28,549 bases of DNA, from the IMG/VR virus record IMGVR_UViG_3300049457_000003, positions 1-28,549 of that record; one strand, 5' to 3'. The position numbers were made by a program, and so were the translations under genes. The notes below the pieces were generated by a model, which saw only the letters and a program-made list of their open reading frames with translations, did no database searches and had not been told where the DNA came from. Each line of letters begins with the position of its first letter. Within the stretch, counting starts at the first letter, position 1. This DNA is from a virus. Of the stretch, positions 23,088 through 28,549 are shown one piece after another.

Positions 23088-25928
23088 ATAGCAAATTTTA
23101 ATTCATTACCACCTCCTCCAAATACACAGAAGATTGCGGATAAAGAAGGTAATACAAACTGGACTTGGCAATCCTGGTTTCTTCTACTTCGCCAAAAACT
23201 TCAAGAACTAACCATTCTTCCACCATTAGGAAGTTCTAATCAGCTTCTAGGTGTTAATAATACTGGAACAGACTTTGAGTTCAAGACGCTGGCCGGTGGA
23301 ACGGCTATTCAGATTGTTCAGGCACCAGGACTTATAACGCTTAACAACACTGGAGTTACTTCCCTAACCGGCACAGCAAACCAGATTATCGCCTCAGCAA
23401 GTACGGGAGCGGTAATAATAAGCCTTGGTGGACCACATAATTACACAACGCAAACAAATCACGGACTTCTATTAGGCCAAGGTACTTCTCCAATTATTGC
23501 CTTAGGAAATGCCACCAATGGCCAATTACCCATTGGCTCCACTGGAGCCGATCCTGTTCTTGCTGCTTTAACTGCTGGCTCGGGGATCAGTATCACCAAT
23601 GGTGCAGGAAGTATCACTGTCACGAATACAAGTCCAAGCTCAGGAGGTACTGTAACTTCTGTGGCTTTGGCTGATGGATCTTCAACGCCAATCTATAACA
23701 TCACAGGAAGCCCGGTAACTGGTTCCGGGACTCTTACCTTCACACTTGCTACGGAGACAGCCAATAAGATATTTGCCGGGCCTACATCTGGCGGAGCAGC
23801 ACAGCCTACTTTCCGATCACTTGTTGCTGCTGACATAAGCTTCAGTGTTCCTCCTAACGGCGCTGCTGGTGGCGATCTTTCAGGAACATACCCAAATCCA
23901 ACGGTAGCTAAGATCAATGGGGCCACTCTAGGAACAACAACAGCAACGTCCGCAAATATTCTCATCGGAGACGGGTCGGCGTGGCAAACACAATCTGTTA
24001 GTGGGGATGCCACATTATCATCAACAGGTGTTACAACTTTAGCTACAGTCAATGCGAACGTTGGTTCGTTTGGCTCAACTACGCAAGTTGGAACATTTAC
24101 GGTAAATGGAAAGGGTCTAATTACTACCGCTGCTAATGCTTCAATCGCGTTTCCGGTTACAAGCGTATTTACGCAAACTGGCGCTGTTCCAAATCTCTCA
24201 GGAGACATTTCAACGGCTGGAAGCAGCGCTACTACGTTAGCTACTGTTAATTCAAATGTTGGAACCTTCGGTTCAACAACTCAAGTTGGCCAGTTTACAG
24301 TTAATTCCAAAGGATTAATAACTGCAGCACAGAACGACACCATTGCATTTCCAGTAACGAGCGTTTCAGGAACAACCAATCAAGTCACAGTTAGCCCTAC
24401 AACTGGAGCCACTATAGTTAGTCTTGCCGGACCGCATAACTTCACTTCACTTACTGCGCACTCACTGGTTTTAGGTCAAGGCACTTCTGCACAGACAGCT
24501 CTTGGCGCTGCAACAAATGGCCAATTACCCATTGGCTCCACTGGAGCCGATCCTGTTCTTGCTGCTTTAACTGCTGGCTCGGGGATCAGTATCACCAATG
24601 GTGCAGGATCAATAACAATTGCTGCAACAGGGTCCTCTCAGGCGCAAATTCAATTCCAAGATGAAGGGTCGGATCTTGGAGCAACTGGTACTGTCGATAC
24701 TGTCAATTTTACAGGATCAGGAGTAACCGCTAGTCGCGCATCAAATACGGTAACGGTGAATATTCCTAACGCTGGTACTGTAACTAGCGTCGCATTTACG
24801 GCCTCACCGTCTTCTGTTTTCGATGTTAGCGGCTCACCTATTACCTCTTCCGGCACAATAGCATTGTCAATGGACAATCAAAATGCTAATACTGTATTAG
24901 CTGGTCCGACAACCGGTGCAGCGGCTGCGCCAGCTTTCCGCGCGCTCGTAGCGGCAGATTTACCTGTTACTTTTGGTGCTGGGTTATATAACGCTAGTAA
25001 TGTACTTTATTCCAATGCAGGCTATCCGGCTAATGGCAGGGTGACTTTATCTTCTAACGTCCCTGTAATGGTTTCAGACGTAACCGGAAGTACTTCTATT
25101 TATTACACACCTTACAATGGGGACCATATAGCTCTTTATGACGGTACCGGTTGGGTGGAGTACTCATTCACTCAGTTAACCAATACAACAACGGACAGTA
25201 CAAAGAATCCAGCAGCGGTAGCGGCTAATAAAGGCTACGATTTATTTGTATGGAATGACTCTGGGACGTTACGCTTAGGACGTGGACCTGCTTGGTCAAC
25301 AGATACATCTAGAGGGACAGGCGCCGGGACTACTGAAGTAGAATATGTTAATGGCGTCAGAGTAAATAAATACGCCATTACAAACGGGCCTGGAGCTCAG
25401 CGTGGCCGTTTAGTCGGGTGGTGGAGGAGTAATGGTTCTTCGCAGATGGACTGGAAGCTTGGAAGCTTAGCTTCTGGAGGTGGAGAAGCGACGTTATTCG
25501 GAGGCAATGAAAACAATCGTGTGGCCTTTGGTCCATTAGTTAGAGACTCTGCTGATTCGTGGACTTACAGTACAGCGACTTGGCGTGCTGCGAATTCTAA
25601 TAATACAATGCGTATCTCAGTTTTCCGGGGCGCAGATGAAGATACTTGTCAGATTGTTTACTCGGCGTTAATGCTTGCCAACGCCGTTGTAAACGGTTCT
25701 GTAGCAGTTGGATTGGACTCTACCTCTGGTGGATTTTTACTCGCAGCTGCTTCTGGTAATGTGATAGGAACATTTAGTCCGGCAGTGGCTTTTTACGAAG
25801 GCGCCCCTGGACTTGGGTATCATTACTTTCAAGCATTAGAGTATGCCACAGGAGCATCTGTTAATTTTTATGGCGATGCCGGGGCGGCATATATTCAAAC
25901 TGGTTTATCTGGATTAATTTTGGCATGA
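23088..25928 (+). CDS. Tail fibre / tailspike protein (946 aa) with apparent AUA start
   Basis: The frame is open from the previous TGA (23058) to 25928. No ATG, GTG or TTG occurs before GTG 23661, yet coding sequence clearly continues upstream. AAGGAG (23076-23081) sits 6 nt before ATA 23088, and translation from there gives ANFNSLPPPPNTQKIADKEG, a typical particle-binding N-terminus. Residues about 45-620 are Gly/Ser/Thr-rich repeats, such as GTVTSVA, FGSTTQVG and LPIGSTGADPVLAALTAGSG. From about 630 a distinct domain (ALYDGTGWVEYSFTQLTN, GYDLFVWNDSGTLRLGRGPA, RLVGWWRSNGSSQMDWKLG) matches a C-terminal region common in tail fibres. It likely binds the host surface. Confidence 0.82.
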   Translation: MANFNSLPPPPNTQKIADKEGNTNWTWQSWFLLLRQKLQELTILPPLGSSNQLLGVNNTGTDFEFKTLAGGTAIQIVQAPGLITLNNTGVTSLTGTANQIIASASTGAVIISLGGPHNYTTQTNHGLLLGQGTSPIIALGNATNGQLPIGSTGADPVLAALTAGSGISITNGAGSITVTNTSPSSGGTVTSVALADGSSTPIYNITGSPVTGSGTLTFTLATETANKIFAGPTSGGAAQPTFRSLVAADISFSVPPNGAAGGDLSGTYPNPTVAKINGATLGTTTATSANILIGDGSAWQTQSVSGDATLSSTGVTTLATVNANVGSFGSTTQVGTFTVNGKGLITTAANASIAFPVTSVFTQTGAVPNLSGDISTAGSSATTLATVNSNVGTFGSTTQVGQFTVNSKGLITAAQNDTIAFPVTSVSGTTNQVTVSPTTGATIVSLAGPHNFTSLTAHSLVLGQGTSAQTALGAATNGQLPIGSTGADPVLAALTAGSGISITNGAGSITIAATGSSQAQIQFQDEGSDLGATGTVDTVNFTGSGVTASRASNTVTVNIPNAGTVTSVAFTASPSSVFDVSGSPITSSGTIALSMDNQNANTVLAGPTTGAAAAPAFRALVAADLPVTFGAGLYNASNVLYSNAGYPANGRVTLSSNVPVMVSDVTGSTSIYYTPYNGDHIALYDGTGWVEYSFTQLTNTTTDSTKNPAAVAANKGYDLFVWNDSGTLRLGRGPAWSTDTSRGTGAGTTEVEYVNGVRVNKYAITNGPGAQRGRLVGWWRSNGSSQMDWKLGSLASGGGEATLFGGNENNRVAFGPLVRDSADSWTYSTATWRAANSNNTMRISVFRGADEDTCQIVYSALMLANAVVNGSVAVGLDSTSGGFLLAAASGNVIGTFSPAVAFYEGAPGLGYHYFQALEYATGASVNFYGDAGAAYIQTGLSGLILA
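23517..23609 (+). repeat. 93-bp exact direct repeat, copy 1 (in the tail fibre gene)
   Basis: Bases 23517-23609 are identical to 24516-24608. The two copies are 999 bp apart, exactly 333 codons, so both encode the same peptide, including LPIGSTGADPVLAALTAGSG. Recombination between them would delete or duplicate 333 residues in frame. Confidence 0.95.
24516..24608 (+). repeat. 93-bp exact direct repeat, copy 2 (in the tail fibre gene)
   Basis: Second copy of the repeat at 23517-23609. The flanking protein sequence is also similar (LGQGTS before it, GSIT after it) but diverges at DNA level, so the exact identity of the 93 bp points to recent duplication or gene conversion. Confidence 0.95.
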
Positions 25929-26290
25929 ATATACTTCAAGTACTTAACGATAGAATTATCTCAGTATGTCCTATCGACGGCGTATCTATTGGTAACTGGA
26001 ATGACAAGTCTACATGGCGCATTTCTTTTGCAAAAGATGTCACCGATGCACAAAAAACTTCTGCTAATATAATTCTACGTAACTTTGATCCAGCTATCGA
26101 ACAAGCTATTATTGATAATTACACAGCGTCTGAAATTAATTATATTAATAATCTAAAAAAAGATAATACATTTAAATCTCCAGAACAAGCCAAAGCTTGG
26201 GTTCAGGCTAATATTAATAATCTTTCAGACGCTAAGTCATTGTTGGCCACAATGGCAGCGGCTTTATGTGTACTTATACGAAAACTTTAA
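25925..26290 (+). CDS. Small protein downstream of the tail fibre (121 aa)
   Basis: The ATG overlaps the fibre stop (ATGA), so expression is probably coupled. The product begins MNILQVLNDRIISVCPIDGV, then NWNDKSTWRISFAKDVTDAQ, and a helical C-terminal half (KSPEQAKAWVQANINNLSDA, LLATMAAALCVLIRKL). Genes in this place often encode fibre chaperones or tail accessory proteins. The W-R-I-S-F...T-D-A-Q pattern resembles small proteins found after fibres, but I cannot name a family. A chaperone role is only inferred from position. Confidence 0.6.
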   Translation: MNILQVLNDRIISVCPIDGVSIGNWNDKSTWRISFAKDVTDAQKTSANIILRNFDPAIEQAIIDNYTASEINYINNLKKDNTFKSPEQAKAWVQANINNLSDAKSLLATMAAALCVLIRKL

Positions 26291-26299
26291 GGGGGAAAC

Positions 26300-26539
26300 G
26301 TGACGGCAGAGAAAATTATTGGTGCTATTATTGTTATTCTATTAGCTTGGGTTGGAACGTCTATTATAAATCTAGAAAAAACTGTCGCCGGTCTTGCTGA
26401 AAAATACGCTCTTAGGACAGAGGTAGAAAGCGTTAGACAAGACTTGTCCCTTCTCAGAGCAGAGGTACAAAGGATAGCACAAGAACAAGCTAGAAGAACA
26501 GCTCTGTTCCCACAATTTAATCAAGGATATTCGAGATGA
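26300..26539 (+). CDS. Single-span membrane protein with coiled coil (79 aa), lysis cassette
   Basis: The start is GTG 26300 behind AAGGGGG. A hydrophobic helix covers residues about 6-23 (IIGAIIVILLAWVGTSII), followed by a charged coiled coil at about 25-65 (RTEVESVRQDLSLLRAEVQR). N-terminal anchor plus periplasmic or cytoplasmic coil resembles a small holin-like protein or a short inner-membrane spanin. At 79 aa it is short for lambda Rz-type spanins, and no lipobox protein was found in an overlapping frame. It overlaps the endolysin start by 4 bp (ATGA), supporting a lysis role. Confidence 0.6.
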   Translation: MTAEKIIGAIIVILLAWVGTSIINLEKTVAGLAEKYALRTEVESVRQDLSLLRAEVQRIAQEQARRTALFPQFNQGYSR

Positions 26540-26979
26540 TAAATAGCAGAAGTCTTGACGATTTACTCCCCAGAGTGCGCGCTTTAGCAGAGTTATTTTT
26601 GGCTAAATGTCATAGTCAGGGGATAGATATTATTATCACATCAACATACCGTGATAATGCATCGCAAGCCGAACTTTATGCCCAGGGAAGAACAAAACCA
26701 GGGAGAAAAGTAACAAATGCTATGCCTGGACAATCATGGCATAACTGGAAATGTGCATTTGATGTTGTTCCACTTAGACAAGGAAAGCCTGTATGGGGAA
26801 CTACAGAAGAAGATGATTATAAATTATGGAATAACATAGGGTCTATTGGAGAATCTGTAGGGCTTACTTGGGCTGGAAGATGGAGTACTTTTAAAGAATT
26901 TCCTCATTTCCAATTCACTGCCGGTTTGACAATTGAAGACTTCAAGGAGGGAAAAACTTTGCCTCCAGTTTCTAAATAG
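26536..26979 (+). CDS. Endolysin, M15-family L-Ala-D-Glu type peptidase
   Basis: The 147-aa protein matches the VanY/CwlK/T5-type peptidase layout. TSTYRDNASQAELYAQGRTK at residues 35-54 is the substrate-side helix block. SWHNWKCAFDVVP at 67-79 supplies zinc ligands H69 and D76, and EFPHFQF at 121-127 supplies H124. These enzymes cut the peptide stem of peptidoglycan. Compared with the usual SxHxxGxAxD signature, the glycine is replaced by lysine (K72). No signal peptide or SAR anchor is visible, so it should depend on a holin for release. It is flanked by two membrane-protein genes. Confidence 0.88.
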   Translation: MINSRSLDDLLPRVRALAELFLAKCHSQGIDIIITSTYRDNASQAELYAQGRTKPGRKVTNAMPGQSWHNWKCAFDVVPLRQGKPVWGTTEEDDYKLWNNIGSIGESVGLTWAGRWSTFKEFPHFQFTAGLTIEDFKEGKTLPPVSK

Positions 26980-26991
26980 AAAGGTTACATT

Positions 26992-27543
26992 ATGGACCCT
27001 ATAACGATAGCAATGGGTTTAGCTCAATTTGTTCCGCAACTTGTTAAATGGATAAGTGGAAGTGATAAAGCCGAGCAGGTCGCGCAAAAGGCAATTGATA
27101 TTGCGCAATCTGTTACCGGTCAGCAAAGTGGAGATGCAGCACTGAAATCTTTACAGGATAATCCTGATTTAGTGATTAAATACCGTCAGGCAATTCTTGA
27201 GCAGGAATTAGAATTTCAGAAACTTGCTATTCAGAATGCATCTGATATTAATAAGACGATGCAATCTGAAGCTGGTGCTGAGCATTGGCCTACATATAGT
27301 TGGCGTCCTGCAATCGGATTTGCAGTAGCCATTAATCTAACCGTCTCTGTGGTTGTTGTGGCCATAGCATATATTGGAGTCATGTTTTTTCAAACAAAGA
27401 CAGAAACTCTTTCATACCTTCCAGCAATGCTCGGTTCTATGGCTGCATTAATCGGCGTAGCTAGTCCAATCTTGGGGATAGCTAGCTGGTTCCGTGGAAA
27501 GATGCAAGCTGATCCTAAAATTAATACAGATAATAAAGGTTAA
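26992..27543 (+). CDS. Holin, 3TM GTA-release type
   Basis: The 183-aa protein has a helical N-terminal half, then QSEAGAEHWPTYSWRPAIGF at residues 91-110, the hallmark junction of the GTA_holin_3TM family. Hydrophobic segments lie at about 106-133 (AINLTVSVVVVAIAYIGVMF) and about 143-166 (LPAMLGSMAALIGVASPILG), and the chain then ends with the typical ASWFRGKMQ motif. It is proposed to open the inner membrane for the endolysin. It is the last gene of the late operon, ending 13 bp before the palindrome. Confidence 0.82.
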   Translation: MDPITIAMGLAQFVPQLVKWISGSDKAEQVAQKAIDIAQSVTGQQSGDAALKSLQDNPDLVIKYRQAILEQELEFQKLAIQNASDINKTMQSEAGAEHWPTYSWRPAIGFAVAINLTVSVVVVAIAYIGVMFFQTKTETLSYLPAMLGSMAALIGVASPILGIASWFRGKMQADPKINTDNKG

Positions 27544-27556
27544 ATTAATAGCAATC

Positions 27557-27588
27557 TGACCATTTTCGTGGCGCCACGAAAATGGTCA
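27557..27588. terminator. 32-nt perfect palindrome between convergent operons
   Basis: The half-site TGACCATTTTCGTGGC is followed directly by its exact complement, with no spacer. It lies 14 bp after the holin stop and 6 bp after the stop of the convergent minus-strand gene, the expected place for a bidirectional terminator. There is no T run next to the stem on either strand, so an intrinsic mechanism would be atypical. A factor-binding site is an alternative. Confidence 0.65.
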
Positions 27589-27594
27589 TCTCCA

Positions 27595-27822
27595 TTATTT
27601 GAAACTAGATATAAATTTTCTCATGCTATCTTCTCCATGATCTCCACTCATATACCATTCTATTTCTCTTGCTTTTTCTGAGAGAGAATCAAGTTGCTTA
27701 GCAACTGACAGCATGAATTCTTTAATGTCTGATGGGATTTCTCCACTAACGCAATCATCTTCTATTTCTTCCGCAAGAGAGGAAAGTATTTCATACTTGT
27801 AATCATAGTGTCCGCCACTCAT
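27595..27822 (-). CDS. Conserved small phage protein (75 aa), unknown
   Basis: The product begins MSGGHYDYKYEILSSLAEEI and ends EWYMSGDHGEDSMRKFISSF plus K. The opening MSGG-YDY, followed by a helical AxEIE segment and a closing EWxMSGDxGED motif, defines a family I know as hypothetical proteins in phages and prophages. The start overlaps the stop of the upstream microprotein gene (ATGA). It is strongly acidic and helical. Function is not known. Confidence 0.75.
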   Translation of the reverse strand: MSGGHYDYKYEILSSLAEEIEDDCVSGEIPSDIKEFMLSVAKQLDSLSEKAREIEWYMSGDHGEDSMRKFISSFK

Positions 27823-27932
27823 TCTTCATCATCCTCTTCGCCAAAAAAAGCAAAAAACAAAAACAAAAACAAAAATATTACTGAAAGAAATTGTGCCGGC
27901 CTATATCTAAGCCAAAGCATTGCTTTTTTCAT
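27819..27932 (-). CDS. Membrane microprotein with acidic tail (37 aa)
   Basis: The frame starts at ATG 27932, overlapping the upstream stop (ATGA), and its TGA overlaps the next start (ATGA). The peptide has a basic head (MKKAMLWLRYRPAQ), a Phe/Leu stretch (FLSVIFLFLFLFFAFF, residues 15-30) and the tail GEEDDEE. This predicts one membrane span with a cytoplasmic N-terminus. The ATGA links on both sides make translation likely despite the short length. I do not recognise it. The plus strand here looks like a simple A/C repeat, which hides the gene. Confidence 0.62.
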   Translation of the reverse strand: MKKAMLWLRYRPAQFLSVIFLFLFLFFAFFGEEDDEE

Positions 27933-28120
27933 ACATCTTCAAGAGACTCTTCTAAAGTTTTAATTGCCCCTGAGATAGGCAGTGCAACTTTGTCTACATG
28001 ATTCCGTAGATTACATAATAATGATACATACAAATTATAATCAGTATCTTTTTTGTATACTTCATCATGAATATTATTCATTATTGTTGAAATAACTGTA
28101 ATTCTTAGGTATGAGTTCAT
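27929..28120 (-). CDS. Small helical protein of unknown function (63 aa)
   Basis: ATG 28120 lies 2 nt after the stop of the upstream gene. An AGGAAAG site is present but about 14 nt away, so coupling may matter. The product begins MNSYLRITVISTIMNNIHDE and ends AIKTLEESLEDV, mostly helical, with a mixed hydrophobic and acidic pattern. No family is recognised. It overlaps the microprotein gene (ATGA). Confidence 0.55.
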   Translation of the reverse strand: MNSYLRITVISTIMNNIHDEVYKKDTDYNLYVSLLCNLRNHVDKVALPISGAIKTLEESLEDV

Positions 28121-28122
28121 AT

Positions 28123-28335
28123 TTAATCAGGCACTTTCCTGTTTGGCCACGCTTCCATTTCCTCAGCACACTTCAGGGCTTCTCTAACCTTTTCTGGCGG
28201 GCAACCGGCCATTAATGCTCTTGATGCCCAATCCCTAACTGCTTTAGCTGCGAGAACATCTTGTCCTCTCAGTACAAAAATAGGCTCTTGTGGATCAATT
28301 TTTGGTAACGTTTTGCAAGTAATCACCGTAGCCAT
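28123..28335 (-). CDS. Conserved small phage protein (70 aa), PxEPxFVLRxQD...WPxRKxPD type
   Basis: The start has an AGGAGAAAG site 3-4 nt upstream. DPQEPIFVLRGQDVLAAKAV at residues 14-33, then DWASRALMAGCPPEKVREAL, and a terminal MEAWPNRKVPD form a recognisable pattern seen in phage and prophage hypotheticals. Its function is not established. It may bind a partner through the helical repeat. The gene overlaps the NinB-like gene by 41 bp, unusually long for this phage, but the ribosome site clearly supports the start. Confidence 0.75.
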   Translation of the reverse strand: MATVITCKTLPKIDPQEPIFVLRGQDVLAAKAVRDWASRALMAGCPPEKVREALKCAEEMEAWPNRKVPD

Positions 28336-28549
28336 TTCTTTCTCCTATAATTAACTCAGCACCAAGCTCAATTGCATCGTATTCAATCTTATCACAGTAC
28401 TCCGAGAATTCTTTCACTGAAAGTGTTGTAGTAGAAATGCCCTGTATCCCTCCAGGAATCTCTTCTATGCCAATGAATTTTCTTTTGTAATGTTCGTGCC
28501 ACGCGTCTTGTGAATATTGCTTTCCATCTATCCACACTGTATATGCTAT
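28295..28549 (-). CDS. ninB: NinB-like recombination protein, 5' end cut by window edge
   Basis: The frame is open to the right edge, so the N-terminus is missing. A GTG at 28537 is in frame but upstream codons remain open. The visible part reads VWIDGKQYSQDAWHEHYKRK, then GISTTTLSVKEFSEYCDKIE and an acidic end. This matches the C-terminal half of NinB-type proteins (W-x-D-x-x-x-W...STSxLxVxEFxEL...). NinB/Orf takes part in lambda recombination by binding single-stranded DNA and mediating loading of recombinase. Its presence implies that the right arm is the early/replication-recombination side. The call would need the missing half to be firm. Confidence 0.68.
   Translation of the reverse strand: MAYTVWIDGKQYSQDAWHEHYKRKFIGIEEIPGGIQGISTTTLSVKEFSEYCDKIEYDAIELGAELIIGERNGYGDYLQNVTKN

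Noticed and set aside
23693-24208. 171-codon minus-strand frame inside the fibre gene
   Set aside because: It is a shadow of the Gly/Ser/Thr-rich repeats read backwards, with no ribosome site and no independent features. The same holds for 24650-24877 and 8983-9264.
23088-25928. Diversity-generating retroelement acting on the fibre C-terminus
   Set aside because: No reverse transcriptase gene and no template repeat of the 3' end are present in the window. The exact 93-bp repeat is internal and in frame.
27840-27880. A-rich simple repeat (CAAAAA units) or CRISPR-like repeat
   Set aside because: On the minus strand it encodes the Phe/Leu membrane helix of the 37-residue gene. There are no spaced identical repeats, and no CRISPR array was seen in the window.

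Overview
The window is the structural module of a tailed double-stranded DNA phage with a short-tailed (podovirus) plan. It is flanked on both sides by leftward-reading accessory genes. The evidence is one long rightward run of overlapping genes in the order terminase small subunit, terminase large subunit, P22-type portal, co-chaperonin, scaffold, decoration protein, Mu gpT-type capsid, adaptor, P22 gp10-like hub, ejection proteins, tail fibre and lysis. There is no tape measure, tail tube or baseplate. The lysis genes (M15 endolysin, GTA-type holin) and leaders with strong Shine-Dalgarno sites fit a Gram-negative bacterial host, but the sequence does not name it. No integrase, repressor or reverse transcriptase is visible here, so lifestyle is open.

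Layout. Bases 1-2640 (minus strand) hold small genes of mostly unknown function: a partial gene at the left edge, several 29-67 residue proteins, and a pentapeptide-repeat protein. This arm is close to half G+C, whereas the late genes are clearly A+T rich. The change falls at about 2590-2640, beside an eight-G tract and an open frame that has no normal start codon. Bases 2673-8145 hold packaging and procapsid genes, including a GroES-like co-chaperonin between portal and scaffold. Bases 8147-10659 hold head proteins, the major capsid protein and three very short basic proteins chained by ATGA overlaps. Bases 10680-10731 hold a 45-nt tRNA-like fold followed by a T run. Bases 10743-16792 hold beta-helix and other virion proteins, a zinc-ribbon protein, and the gp4-like and gp10-like neck proteins, both carrying inserted domains. 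Bases 16804-23060 hold the ejection-protein group. Bases 23088-26290 hold the tail fibre and a small companion. Bases 26300-27543 hold lysis. A 32-nt perfect palindrome then separates the late operon from a second minus-strand arm (27595-28549), whose genes overlap head to tail and end in a partial NinB-like recombination gene.

How it works together. TerS and TerL pump DNA through the portal into a gpT-type shell built on the scaffold, perhaps with help from the co-chaperonin. The gp4-like adaptor and gp10-like hub close the portal and carry the fibre. The gp7-like and large polyvalent-type proteins are packaged and injected. A holin and an M15 peptidase release progeny.

The points most worth a second look are the anticodon-less tRNA-like element, the tail fibre gene whose only well-placed start codon is AUA, the Asp-box propeller inserted in the gp10-like hub, and the start-less open frame with the G tract.
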